From Flagellimonas sp. 389 (GTDB taxonomy: Bacteria > Bacteroidota > Bacteroidia > Flavobacteriales > Flavobacteriaceae): 64,000 nt of DNA. The notes beneath the pieces were generated by a model that did no database searches, was not told where the DNA came from, and saw nothing but the letters and a program-made list of their open reading frames with translations. Position numbers and translations under genes: made by a program. Where the stretch lies: assembly GCF_018449435.1 (NCBI RefSeq), contig NZ_JAHCMU010000005.1, forward strand, positions 142,664 to 206,663, given 5' to 3'. Positions 36,668 through 45,408 of the stretch are shown here, in pieces; positions within the stretch are counted from its first letter, which is position 1; every line of letters starts with the position of its first letter.

Positions 36668-37546
36668 TTAAAAAATAGCCCTCAAACCTATGTTAAATGT
36701 TTCGCCAAGTCCCGTATCATTTCCACGGACAAAATTGGTGTATAGTCCTTCAATGTTCAATGCATCCGTCAACTGATATTTAAGGCCTCCGCCCACTGCG
36801 GTGAAATCCTGTGAAAACTCATTGCCGCCCAAATCCAAAAGTTGCGAGTGCTGCGCCAAAACGAGTACAGTAAACTTGGAACTTGGGAAATAACTTAAAA
36901 ATACCCCTGGTGTTAACCGCAAACTGTTGTTTGCAAAACTTTTAAGCTCATCCCCAAAGTTGAGTTCAGAATTGATTTCAGAAAAAATCTGCCATTTGTC
37001 ACCCGGGAAAACATGATCGTAAAAAAATCGGTTTTGCCATATGAACCCGTTTTGGTCAAGAAAAACCCCATTCTCGGTTTCATTATCGACCAACGGAATA
37101 AAAAATGAGCTCTGAATCGAAAAATTACTGATAGAAACAAAAGGAACAAATTTTACCGATGGAGCTATAGATGTAAAGCCAGAACGTGCAGAACCTTCTT
37201 CACCACTAAATTGAAAAACATCTAGAGCTCCACCACCTCCAACAACATTGGACCTGAATTCGAAAATTGCCCCAATATTCCATCTTTTGTTCTCACCGAT
37301 TCCAGTGTATGCTTCCAGTGTGGATGTAAAAAAGGTATTTCTGGGGATATCGCCACTAAATGTATCTTCGGTTTCTGTATACAGGTTATTGAACCATTTA
37401 AGATCCCATTGTCCTTTACCTATAAGTTTTGAAGGCGTATATTCTTGGATATTGCTTCGCCCTTGATCACCGTCATCTTGAGCTGTTACATTAAAAATGG
37501 TTAGGCACAGTGCTACTGCAAGTGTTACGTATTGTAAATTTTTCAT
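36668..37546 (-). CDS. Outer membrane beta-barrel protein, unknown family
   Basis: The 292-residue protein has a signal peptide ending NVTAQ and antiparallel strands with alternating aromatic residues throughout, ending in a strand closing with Phe (FNIGLRAIF), the mark of BAM-assembled barrels. I do not recognise a specific family. It lies between the DUF547 gene (27-base gap) and the GH113 gene (44-base gap), all on the minus strand. It might form a pore or anchor for products of this cluster, but nothing in the sequence shows this. Confidence 0.75.
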   Translation of the reverse strand: MKNLQYVTLAVALCLTIFNVTAQDDGDQGRSNIQEYTPSKLIGKGQWDLKWFNNLYTETEDTFSGDIPRNTFFTSTLEAYTGIGENKRWNIGAIFEFRSNVVGGGGALDVFQFSGEEGSARSGFTSIAPSVKFVPFVSISNFSIQSSFFIPLVDNETENGVFLDQNGFIWQNRFFYDHVFPGDKWQIFSEINSELNFGDELKSFANNSLRLTPGVFLSYFPSSKFTVLVLAQHSQLLDLGGNEFSQDFTAVGGGLKYQLTDALNIEGLYTNFVRGNDTGLGETFNIGLRAIF

Positions 37547-37573
37547 GATTTTTAGGTATATTATTTTAAAAAT

Positions 37574-38296
37574 TTATTTGGTTTCGTTCAAAGTCCAATC
37601 ATAAGGGTAATAAGTCACTTTGGCTTTGTCCTCTATTTTTTCTTTTCGATATCGATTTATAAAATCCACTAAACTCTTCCCGCCTTGGGTAAAATCACCT
37701 TTGTACCATTCAAATATCTGGGAAACACCTACTTTTTTACCTTTCAATCTTATGAAGTTTGGATTGTTCAAAGACAGTTCCGTTTGCTTTTGTAATTGGG
37801 CATCTAAAGTATCGGGTAAATAGGCTTTGTTTATTATTGGTGGACAACCCAAACCAGCACATACCAATACAAAATGAAACCGGGCCTCCTCTGGAAAATT
37901 AGCTCGCAATAGTTTATTCTCTATATCGTTCAGCGTTATGTTCTCACCTCCTATGTTATACTTGATTTTATCAAAAAATCCAGCTTTGTCCAATGGTGAT
38001 TTTAAAGGGTAGTTGTCCACTATTCCTTTTATAACAGCTAAATTGTAGACATTTATCCAAAATGCTTGATAGGTATTGGCATCAGATTTTGAAACAGAAA
38101 TACTTTCAGCCATTGCAACGAGTTCATTTAAATCGGCAGCATTTGACTTTATAGCTGCATATGCAACTTTGCCATCCTTGACATAGGTATTTAGAAACAT
38201 ATTGGTTTTCTCAAAAAAAGAGTCGGTAGTTTGTGCAAAGCCCAAATGAACCATAGTTATCATAAAGAAGGCTTGCAATGCTATTCGTGATTTCAT
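37574..38296 (-). CDS. DUF547 protein, second copy
   Basis: The 240-residue secreted protein has a signal peptide (VHLGFAQ) and a DUF547 domain with TYQAFWINVYNLAVIKGIV, ITLNDIENKLLR, CAGLGCPPI and the ending YPYDWTLNETK. It is clearly a distant paralogue of the DUF547 protein at 31 kb (same length class, same order of motifs, same C-terminal DW-LNE-K). This copy lacks the Cys before SYSC but keeps CAGLGC. It is the first gene of the five-gene minus-strand operon ending with the LysM protein. Confidence 0.83.
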   Translation of the reverse strand: MKSRIALQAFFMITMVHLGFAQTTDSFFEKTNMFLNTYVKDGKVAYAAIKSNAADLNELVAMAESISVSKSDANTYQAFWINVYNLAVIKGIVDNYPLKSPLDKAGFFDKIKYNIGGENITLNDIENKLLRANFPEEARFHFVLVCAGLGCPPIINKAYLPDTLDAQLQKQTELSLNNPNFIRLKGKKVGVSQIFEWYKGDFTQGGKSLVDFINRYRKEKIEDKAKVTYYPYDWTLNETK

Positions 38297-38531
38297 CTTT
38301 TAACTTTTAAATGGTTAGACTGGGGCTTATGTCGAAGGCACTCCCATCAACATACAAAACCAAGGTGTATTTTATGAAATATTTAAGAAATTGTAAATCA
38401 ACGATTTGAACGTTCGATTTTTCAAAAACAACCTTACGCCCGGTCATTAATTTAAATTCCTTCTAAATTATGTTTGTCCGTTAAGTTCTTATATTTATGA
38501 ACGACCCATCAAAACAACAACCAATACATCC

Positions 38532-39893
38532 ATGGAAAATATTGTAATCATCGGAAATGGAATTGCCGGCGTTTCGGCTGCAAGACATATTCGAAAACTT
38601 TCCGATAAGAGAATCATTATAATTTCTGCTGAAACGGATTATTTCTTTTCTAGAACTGCGCTCATGTACGTATATATGGGGCACATGAAATTTGAGCACA
38701 TTCAACCTTACGAGAATTGGTTCTGGGAAAAGAACAGGATAGAGTTGGTTAGAGGTTATGTTACCCATGTGCAAACAAAAGAAAAACAATTATTAATCGA
38801 TGGCTCAAGAGCGATTCAATATGATAAATTGATAATCGCCACAGGATCCAAACCAAATAAGTTTGGTTGGCCAGGCCAAGATTTACATGGTGTACAAGGG
38901 CTATACTCCAAACAAGACTTGGATTTATTGGAAGTGAACGCGCCCAACAAAGAAACTTGCAAAAGAGCTGTAATTGTTGGTGGTGGCCTTATTGGAATTG
39001 AATTGGCAGAAATGTTACGAAGCCGAGATATCCCGGTTACTTTTTTGGTACGGGAAAACAGTTTTTGGAACGGCGTTCTACCCAAAGGAGAATCACAACT
39101 TATCAATGAACATATTGAAGAGCATCATATAGACTTACGACTTGCGACAAACTTAAAAGAAATTGTATCGGACGAGAACGGTAAGGTCAAATCGGTGATT
39201 ATTGCAGAAACGGGAGAAGAACTCCAATGCGATATGGTCGGTCTTACAGCTGGAGTGACTCCCAATATTGATTTTCTAAAAGATTCAGGCATTGAATTAG
39301 GTCGTGGCGTAAAAGTGAACCGATTTTTAGAAACCAACGTAGCGGATGTTTATGCTATTGGGGATTGTGCAGAGCAGCATGAAGCTATCGGTAATAGAAG
39401 ACCTATCGAAGCAGTTTGGTATACCGGTAGAATGATGGGAGAAACCGTTGCACAGACCATTTGTGGAAACAGGATTGAATACAAACCGGGACATTGGTTC
39501 AATTCAGCCAAGTTTCTGGATATTGAATACCAAACCTACGGATGGGTTTTCTCTGAAAGGAATAAAAAAGACCATGAAGAACACTTTCATTGGAGACATG
39601 CGACAGAGAAATTATGCGTCACTATAGCTTTTGATAAAGACAGTCATCAATTTCTGGGCATAAATACCTTCGGCATACGAATGCGTCATGAGATTTTTGA
39701 TAGATGGTTGACCGAGGAAAAAAACATTGATTACGTCATTGAGCATTTACAAGATGTCAATTTTGACCCAGAATTCTATAAGAATTATGAGCATGAAATC
39801 GTCTCTAAATTCAATATGGATTTTGGAAAATCCATCAAACCAAAAAAGAAGAGCATTAGACGTATTTTCAACTTAAAACCTCAACACAACTAA
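38532..39893 (+). CDS. NAD(P)/FAD-dependent pyridine nucleotide-disulfide oxidoreductase
   Basis: The 453-residue enzyme has an N-terminal FAD site (IVIIGNGIAGVSAA), a central NAD(P) site (AVIVGGGLIGIELAEML near residue 142) and the second FAD motif VYAIGDCAEQ near 274. This is the layout of rubredoxin/nitrite-reductase-type reductases. A C-terminal extension of about 130 residues beyond the usual end is rich in charged residues and ends with a Lys-rich tail. It is followed after 62 bases (containing a repeat array) by a polyferredoxin gene, which may accept or give its electrons. Substrate is unknown. Confidence 0.85.
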   Translation: MENIVIIGNGIAGVSAARHIRKLSDKRIIIISAETDYFFSRTALMYVYMGHMKFEHIQPYENWFWEKNRIELVRGYVTHVQTKEKQLLIDGSRAIQYDKLIIATGSKPNKFGWPGQDLHGVQGLYSKQDLDLLEVNAPNKETCKRAVIVGGGLIGIELAEMLRSRDIPVTFLVRENSFWNGVLPKGESQLINEHIEEHHIDLRLATNLKEIVSDENGKVKSVIIAETGEELQCDMVGLTAGVTPNIDFLKDSGIELGRGVKVNRFLETNVADVYAIGDCAEQHEAIGNRRPIEAVWYTGRMMGETVAQTICGNRIEYKPGHWFNSAKFLDIEYQTYGWVFSERNKKDHEEHFHWRHATEKLCVTIAFDKDSHQFLGINTFGIRMRHEIFDRWLTEEKNIDYVIEHLQDVNFDPEFYKNYEHEIVSKFNMDFGKSIKPKKKSIRRIFNLKPQHN

Positions 39894-39906
39894 ACGATAA
39901 TAACAG

Positions 39907-39949
39907 ATTTGAATTTGAGATTTGAGCTTGAATTTGAAACTTGAACTTA
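39907..39949 (+). repeat. TTTGA/CTTGA repeat array upstream of polyferredoxin gene
   Basis: Six or seven units of the form ATTTGA, GCTTGA and AACTTGA fill most of the gap between two genes and end ACTTGAACTTAA seven bases before the ATG. It is the same unit and orientation as the array before lpxB. Confidence 0.85.
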
Positions 39950-39955
39950 AAAAAT

Positions 39956-41560
39956 ATGAGCACTTACGATAGAAGCATGGCCTTAACAGGTCAACCACCA
40001 AAGGAAATCAGCAGAAACCAAAAAATAGCTACACTTATCGGTTTGTCGGGTTTGGCAATCATTTTATTGGCAGCTTTCAATGTAAGTTTCCCCAATAAAG
40101 CGCTTTGGCTAAGTATATCAATGGCGGCCATTACTACTGGAACCATATGGTTCTCTTGGGAAGCCTATTCAAAAAAACTTCCTGGAATTAAAAATGATGG
40201 GGTGTGGTTCAAATCAATCTCAAGCCAGGGATTCTGGGGATGGATAGCGGGAATTGCACTGACCACGTTTTACATTGTGCTTTATTTTTATCCAGAGTAC
40301 TTGGGTTTGGTTAAGAATGGAGAAAATAAAGGTGTAATTGCTTTATTCGACCCCCTAAGTAGAATGCTCAGCGGAAACCCAGCAAGCCAATGGTTTGTCT
40401 ATGGAACGCTATATACCGTAGCCATTTTAGCCTTCGGAATCAAGTTCATGTGGAAATATCGCCATAACCGATACGAAAGAATACGTACCATGAGCGTGAT
40501 GTTCTTTCAAACTGCTTTCGCATTTATCATTCCCGAATTAATGGCACGTTTAAACGGCGACAAAATTCTAAACGGTGGAAGTTTACCGTATTACGATTTA
40601 AAAAACGTTTGGCCCTTAAACTATTACAACTTTGAAGGGTATCGCATAAAAAGCTTCTTAAGCTCTGGTGATATCGGGTTTGCCTTATTGATTTTCGGTA
40701 TACTTTCCGTTTTTGTCATTACACCTATCCTTACCTATAAATATGGCAAACGATGGTATTGCTCATGGGTCTGTGGTTGTGGCGGTCTAGCCGAAACAGC
40801 TGGGGATTCTTTTAGACAATTAAGCGATAAAACCGTAAAAGCATGGAACATAGAGCGCTGGGTAGTACATAGTGTTGTTGTGTTTGTAACCTTGATGACA
40901 ACAGCGGTAATTTATTCTTACTTGGGTACAGATACCAGCAAGTACTGGCTTACCAAAAGTACTTTTCTGATTGGTGTAGCTGTATTATTGACCGTTGTTT
41001 TTACACTGGTAATGGTATTTAAGCGCAAAGAACTTCAAAAGGATGCACAGTACGGTGCCATTGGGTATTTTGTTATTATCATGGCACTCATTGGAATGCA
41101 TTTCTTAAGTGGAGATGGTAACGTCTTCTTATTCAAATCAGAAACACTTCGCAAATCCTATTCATTTTTGATAGGAAGTATTTTTTCTGGTGTAATCGGA
41201 ACAGGGTTTTATCCAATTTTGGGGAATAGGGTTTGGTGCAGATTTGGTTGCCCCATGGCAGCAATGATGGGTTTTCAACAACGATTGTTCTCTAAATTCC
41301 GAATTACAACAAATGGAGGGCAATGTATTTCCTGTGGTAACTGCTCTACCTATTGCGAAATGGGTATCGATGTACGTGCTTATGCACAAAAGGGAGAGAA
41401 CATTGTTCGATCTAGCTGCGTAGGTTGTGGCATTTGCTCTGCTGTATGCCCAAGAGGCGTACTAAAATTAGAAAACGGACCATTACAAGGTCGTATCGAC
41501 AGTAACCAAGTTTTACTGGGTAACGACGTTGATTTAATGACACTTGTGAACAAAAATTAA
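39956..41560 (+). CDS. NapH/NosR-like membrane polyferredoxin (4Fe-4S protein)
   Basis: From the ATG at 39956 the protein has 534 residues (a TTG 15 bases earlier lies inside the repeat array and is rejected). It has about six or more membrane helices, a cysteine cluster RWYCSWVCGCGG, a second NapH-type site VWCRFGCPM, and two 4Fe-4S ferredoxin motifs, CISCGNCSTYC and CVGCGICSAVCP, near the C-terminus. It would carry electrons across or along the inner membrane. The neighbouring FAD oxidoreductase is the likely partner. Position between the arsenosugar and glycosyltransferase genes is suggestive only. Confidence 0.88.
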   Translation: MSTYDRSMALTGQPPKEISRNQKIATLIGLSGLAIILLAAFNVSFPNKALWLSISMAAITTGTIWFSWEAYSKKLPGIKNDGVWFKSISSQGFWGWIAGIALTTFYIVLYFYPEYLGLVKNGENKGVIALFDPLSRMLSGNPASQWFVYGTLYTVAILAFGIKFMWKYRHNRYERIRTMSVMFFQTAFAFIIPELMARLNGDKILNGGSLPYYDLKNVWPLNYYNFEGYRIKSFLSSGDIGFALLIFGILSVFVITPILTYKYGKRWYCSWVCGCGGLAETAGDSFRQLSDKTVKAWNIERWVVHSVVVFVTLMTTAVIYSYLGTDTSKYWLTKSTFLIGVAVLLTVVFTLVMVFKRKELQKDAQYGAIGYFVIIMALIGMHFLSGDGNVFLFKSETLRKSYSFLIGSIFSGVIGTGFYPILGNRVWCRFGCPMAAMMGFQQRLFSKFRITTNGGQCISCGNCSTYCEMGIDVRAYAQKGENIVRSSCVGCGICSAVCPRGVLKLENGPLQGRIDSNQVLLGNDVDLMTLVNKN

Positions 41561-41561
41561 G

Positions 41562-42032
41562 ATGCTACGTTTCAGTTTTCTGTTTCTTCTAATAGTATCG
41601 ACCAACACGAATAGAAAGTACCATCGTGAATACCATAACAATGGTATCCTAAAGGCTCAAGGTTGGAAAGTCGGCGATTCAAAAGAAGCGTTTTGGAAAT
41701 ACTACTTCTCCAACGGTAAAATCATGGAGCAAGGCCATTATAAAATGAATTCGCGTGAAGGCTACTGGTATTTCCACGACGAAAATGGCAAACTGGAAAT
41801 GGAAGGTCATTTCAAAAAGGGAAAAAAAGTGAAATGGTGGCTTTTTTATGATGAAAATGAAAAAGTGGACCATAAGTGCCAATTACAAAATGGAGTCAAA
41901 AACGGATATTGTCTCAAATACATTGATGAAAAATTAAAATCTGCCGAAAAATATAAAAACGGAAAAAAAATAAAAGAATGGTTTAGCTTTAGCGGCTTCA
42001 AAAAAGAAAATAAATTGTCCGATTTAAAGTAA
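41562..42032 (+). CDS. MORN/YwqK-type repeat protein
   Basis: The 156-residue protein starts with a hydrophobic signal-like segment (LRFSFLFLLIVST) and has five to six copies of a 22-25-residue beta-hairpin repeat with YxxNGxxxxxGxxKxGxxxGxWxxY character (for example YYFSNGKIMEQGHYKMNSRE and FHDENGKLEMEGHFKKGKK). Such repeats occur in MORN-like and YwqK-type proteins, usually with protein- or membrane-binding roles. It sits two bases after the polyferredoxin gene, and its stop overlaps the next ATG (TAATG), so it is in the same operon. No function can be named. Confidence 0.78.
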   Translation: MLRFSFLFLLIVSTNTNRKYHREYHNNGILKAQGWKVGDSKEAFWKYYFSNGKIMEQGHYKMNSREGYWYFHDENGKLEMEGHFKKGKKVKWWLFYDENEKVDHKCQLQNGVKNGYCLKYIDEKLKSAEKYKNGKKIKEWFSFSGFKKENKLSDLK

Positions 42033-42721
42033 TGGCAGATATTAAAGTCATCATTCCCGCCGTAAATGAAGCGGATTCCATAGGGAAAGTAGTGTCCGAA
42101 CTTCCACAATCCGTTTCAGAAATTATAGTTGTGGACAATGGATCTACCGATAACACCGTTATTAATGCAGAAAAAGCTGGAGCGACCGTAATAACAGAAA
42201 ACCAACGCGGATATGGCTTTGCCTGTTTAAAGGGAATGGATTACATAGCCGAACAATCCAAATCACCGGATATCATCGTATTTATTGACGGTGACTATTC
42301 CGACTATCCCGAAGAGCTGGATAAAGTAGTTGCTCCAATCTTAAACGAAAACATGGATTTAGTAATCGGTGCACGAAAAAGGGAACTACGGGAACCAGGC
42401 TCAATGACATTTCCACAAATATTTGGTAATGAACTGGCCACATCCTTAATGCGCCTGTTTTTCGGAGCAAAATTTACTGATTTGGGACCCTTCAGGGCCA
42501 TCAAGTACGAAAAGCTCAAAGCACTTCAAATGCAAGACAAAACGTACGGCTGGACAGTAGAAATGCAATTGAAGGCCTTACGTAAAAAACTGAGATACAC
42601 GGAAGTACCTGTACGTTATAAAAAGAGAATAGGTGTCTCAAAAGTTTCAGGAACCATAAAAGGTGCTATATTTGCAGGCATAAAAATTCTGGGTTGGATT
42701 TTTAAATACAGTATAAAATAA
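42032..42721 (+). CDS. GT2 glycosyltransferase, polyprenyl-phosphate-sugar synthase-like
   Basis: The 229-residue protein has the DPM1/ArnC-like GT2 layout: VIIPAVNEADSIGKVV, IIVVDNGSTDNT, FIDGDYSDYPEEL (DxD) near residue 88 and LGPFRAIKYEKL near 151. A hydrophobic C-terminal end (GAIFAGIKILGWIF) can touch the membrane. Enzymes of this group make polyprenyl-phosphate-mannose or -glucose, used as donor by membrane glycosyltransferases. The GT87-like gene at 48.3 kb is a possible user. It overlaps the MORN gene by one base and is one base from the next GT2 gene. Confidence 0.85.
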   Translation: MADIKVIIPAVNEADSIGKVVSELPQSVSEIIVVDNGSTDNTVINAEKAGATVITENQRGYGFACLKGMDYIAEQSKSPDIIVFIDGDYSDYPEELDKVVAPILNENMDLVIGARKRELREPGSMTFPQIFGNELATSLMRLFFGAKFTDLGPFRAIKYEKLKALQMQDKTYGWTVEMQLKALRKKLRYTEVPVRYKKRIGVSKVSGTIKGAIFAGIKILGWIFKYSIK

Positions 42722-42722
42722 T

Positions 42723-44207
42723 ATGGGACTTACCATCGCTTTTATCATCATCGCTATTTACAGTACGGCCTTAATTTTAATTTTCTTCTATAGCTTGGCT
42801 CAGTTAAACCTTTTGGTCAACTACCTAAGCAACAAAAGAAAAAACGAAGAGGCCCCAAAATTCAATCTCTTAGATCCAAAGGAAATTCCGTTCGTAACCA
42901 TTCAACTTCCCATCTACAACGAAGAATATGTGATGGAACGACTGCTTGAGAACATTTCCAAAATAGAATACCCAAAAAGTAAATTGGAAATTCAGGTTTT
43001 GGATGACTCAACGGATGATACTGTTATTGAAACAGCAAGAAGAATTGAGAATCTCCAAAAGACAGGGCTGGATATTACGCACATACGCAGAGAGAACCGA
43101 CAAGGCTTTAAAGCAGGTGCGCTAAAAGAAGGCCTAGAGATTGCAAAAGGTGATTTTGTTGCTATTTTCGATGCTGATTTTCTTCCTGAAAGCGACTGGT
43201 TGAAAAAAACAATACCTTATTTTAAGGATGAAGAAATAGGCGTTGTTCAAACCAGATGGGGTCACATTAATAGAGATTACTCAACACTTACAAGAATACA
43301 GGCATTTGCACTTGATGCACATTTTACGCTTGAACAAGTGGGACGTAATTCCAAAGGACACTTTATCAATTTTAACGGTACTGCCGGAATCTGGAGAAAA
43401 GATTGCATTTTAGATGCTGGGAACTGGGAAGGAGATACGCTAACGGAAGATTTAGATTTAAGCTATCGTGCCCAGTTAAAAAATTGGAAGTTCAAGTATT
43501 TAGAAGATGTTGAAACCCCGGCAGAGCTTCCCGTGGTCATTAGTGCTGCACGATCGCAACAATTCCGTTGGAACAAAGGTGGTGCTGAAAACTTTAGAAA
43601 AACGGTTTGGAGTGTAATTACCGCCAAAAACATTCCTTTTAAAACAAAGTTTCACGGCGTAATGCACTTGTTGAACAGCTCTATGTTCCTGTGTGTTTTC
43701 ATCGTTGCTCTTTTAAGTATTCCCATGCTCTATATCAAAAATAGCTATGGTCACTTAGGGTGGGTTTTTGAGGTAACCAGTTTCTTTATTGTAAGTACCA
43801 TTATCCTCTTCATTTGTTACTGGTTTACCTATAAAAGCATACAGGGCAGCGGATTTGATAACTTTATAGATTACATCAAACTCTTTTTTACGTTTTTCTC
43901 CGTGGCATTGGGCTTTTCTTTACACAATACCGTTGCTGTTTTGGAAGGACATATGGGGAAGCGAAGTGAATTTGTACGAACACCAAAATTTAATATCAAT
44001 AACCTAACAGATAGCTGGAAAGGTAACAAATACTTGGCCAAGAAGCTATCACCAAACATGATTTTGGAATTTGCGTTGATGATCTATTTCTTATTTGGTA
44101 TGTACAGTGCGGTGCCGTTAAATGATTATGGACTCTTTCCTTTTCATTTGATGTTGTTCCTAGGTTTTGGTTTCGTCTTCTTTAAATCGTTGACGGCAAA
44201 AGCGTAG
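42723..44207 (+). CDS. Processive GT2 glycosyltransferase, membrane (CslA/BcsA-like)
   Basis: The 494-residue protein has an N-terminal membrane helix, a GT2 domain and four C-terminal helices. All processive-type motifs are visible: QVLDDSTDDT, FDADFLPESDW (DxD), TLTEDLDLSYR (TED) and QQFRWNKGGAENF (QxxRW). This matches COG1215 enzymes such as plant glucomannan synthase CslA and bacterial cellulose/mannan synthases. It likely extends a polysaccharide or glycolipid across the inner membrane. It is the last gene of the plus-strand run that starts with the FAD oxidoreductase. Confidence 0.9.
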   Translation: MGLTIAFIIIAIYSTALILIFFYSLAQLNLLVNYLSNKRKNEEAPKFNLLDPKEIPFVTIQLPIYNEEYVMERLLENISKIEYPKSKLEIQVLDDSTDDTVIETARRIENLQKTGLDITHIRRENRQGFKAGALKEGLEIAKGDFVAIFDADFLPESDWLKKTIPYFKDEEIGVVQTRWGHINRDYSTLTRIQAFALDAHFTLEQVGRNSKGHFINFNGTAGIWRKDCILDAGNWEGDTLTEDLDLSYRAQLKNWKFKYLEDVETPAELPVVISAARSQQFRWNKGGAENFRKTVWSVITAKNIPFKTKFHGVMHLLNSSMFLCVFIVALLSIPMLYIKNSYGHLGWVFEVTSFFIVSTIILFICYWFTYKSIQGSGFDNFIDYIKLFFTFFSVALGFSLHNTVAVLEGHMGKRSEFVRTPKFNINNLTDSWKGNKYLAKKLSPNMILEFALMIYFLFGMYSAVPLNDYGLFPFHLMLFLGFGFVFFKSLTAKA

Positions 44208-44310
44208 CAACTTTATTTGATAACGAATCGATAGCACATACACTCTAGGCAAGTCCCAAGAGATATTTAAACTCCAAGAACCAAATTCCAAAGTAAGGAT
44301 TCTCTGAAAA

Positions 44311-44340
44311 ATTCGTGGCAATTCGTGTAATTTGTGTCCA
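44311..44340. repeat. Three imperfect 10-bp units (ATTCGTGNNA)
   Basis: ATTCGTGGCA, ATTCGTGTAA and TTTGTGTCCA lie in tandem in the gap before the WYL regulator gene. The motif looks like the dispersed intergenic repeats seen in flavobacteria. No gene is covered. Confidence 0.55.
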
Positions 44341-44397
44341 TCCATCCCAATAAAAAGGACATGGCTAGCTTTACCAATGCGATTACATACGTTCTTC

Positions 44398-44435
44398 TTT
44401 GTACCTTTCTAGGCACGTAAAACTTATATAGTTTG
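44398..44435 (+). promoter_or_regulatory. Candidate promoter of the WYL regulator
   Basis: TTTG at 44398-44401 is followed by TATAGTTTG at 44427-44435, the -7 consensus with one extra base; the spacer is 25 bases. The start codon is 26 bases downstream. The spacing is long, so this is weak. Confidence 0.3.
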
Positions 44436-44460
44436 ATGGTATAACATCGAATTGACCTAC

Positions 44461-45183
44461 ATGGAAGAGAAACCACGTTTAGCAAGATTGACAGCCATAT
44501 TAACACAGTTACAGTCCTCAAGAATTGTAACGGCCAAAACACTTGCGGACAAGCATAACGTTAGCATTAGAACAATCTATAGGGACATACGAACCTTAGA
44601 GAAATCTGGAGTGCCTATCGTTACCGAAGAAGGTAAGGGATATAGTATGATGGAAGGCTACCAACTGCCACCGGTAATGTTTACGGAAGATGAAGCCAAT
44701 GCATTGATCACGGCAGAACAGCTGATCCTTAAAAATAAGGACGCTTCTTTTGTCCAGAATTATTCCGAAGCAATTTTAAAGATAAAGGCGCTGCTAAAGG
44801 GTTCGCAAAAAGACAAGGCAAGTCTTCTCAAAGACCGAATCTATTTTACCGATAATTTTTCGCGCCAAACGACCAGTAGTTATCTCATGCAGATTCAATC
44901 GGCATTGACAAATTTCCAAGTTTTAAATATTGAGTACCTCTCCTTGGGCAATAAATCCACCAATCGAGATATAGAACCCTTTGCTTTATACAGTACCCAG
45001 GAAAAATGGTTGCTCATTGCATATTGTAGGCTTCGCAAGGCGTTTAGGGTATTTCGAATAGACCATATCCAAAAAGTCGCGAATACTTACGAAGTATTTG
45101 AATCGCACAATATGAGTTTGGAAGAGTATTATAAGTCGTATGACAGATATAATGGAAATGATTCCGACTACAAGAATCAATAA
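44461..45183 (+). CDS. YafY-type transcriptional regulator with HTH and WYL domains
   Basis: From the ATG at 44461 (an upstream TTG at 44452 is unlikely) the protein has 240 residues. It shows an N-terminal winged HTH (ARLTAILTQLQSSRIVTAKTLADKHNVSIRTIYRDIRTL) and a C-terminal WYL domain with ALYSTQEKWLLIAYCRLRKAFRVFRIDHI. WYL domains sense nucleotides, DNA ends or other ligands. The GyrI-like gene downstream may be its target, as such regulators often act on a neighbour. It is cytosolic. Ligand unknown. Confidence 0.88.
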   Translation: MEEKPRLARLTAILTQLQSSRIVTAKTLADKHNVSIRTIYRDIRTLEKSGVPIVTEEGKGYSMMEGYQLPPVMFTEDEANALITAEQLILKNKDASFVQNYSEAILKIKALLKGSQKDKASLLKDRIYFTDNFSRQTTSSYLMQIQSALTNFQVLNIEYLSLGNKSTNRDIEPFALYSTQEKWLLIAYCRLRKAFRVFRIDHIQKVANTYEVFESHNMSLEEYYKSYDRYNGNDSDYKNQ

Positions 45184-45377
45184 ACTTTAATGGCACTTAT
45201 CGATTAGGATATGCTCCGTTTCAATGAGGTATATCGTCAGATATTGAGTACAAGTTCAGTACTGATATATGAAGTTCGGGAATTTTGGCTTAAAAAAATA
45301 CTCCTAAATTGATACATGTGTGTTATGAGCTAAATAATTTCAACTACCCCTGACACACCCTTGTCATAAACTGGTTT

Positions 45378-45385
45378 TAATTTTG
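45378..45385 (+). promoter_or_regulatory. -7 promoter element (TAATTTTG) of GyrI-like gene
   Basis: An exact TAnnTTTG lies 23 bases before the ATG. A possible -33 TTG (45361-45363) is only 14 bases upstream, so the -33 side is poor. Confidence 0.45.
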
Positions 45386-45408
45386 TATAAACCTTAAAAA
45401 TAATCATC

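Noticed and set aside
39941..39955. TTG start for the polyferredoxin gene
   Set aside because: The TTG is part of the repeat array; an ATG with an A-rich leader follows at 39956.
41562..42032. MORN/YwqK protein considered as an antitoxin with a toxin partner
   Set aside because: No toxin-like gene is adjacent; the neighbours are a polyferredoxin and a GT2 enzyme in the same operon.
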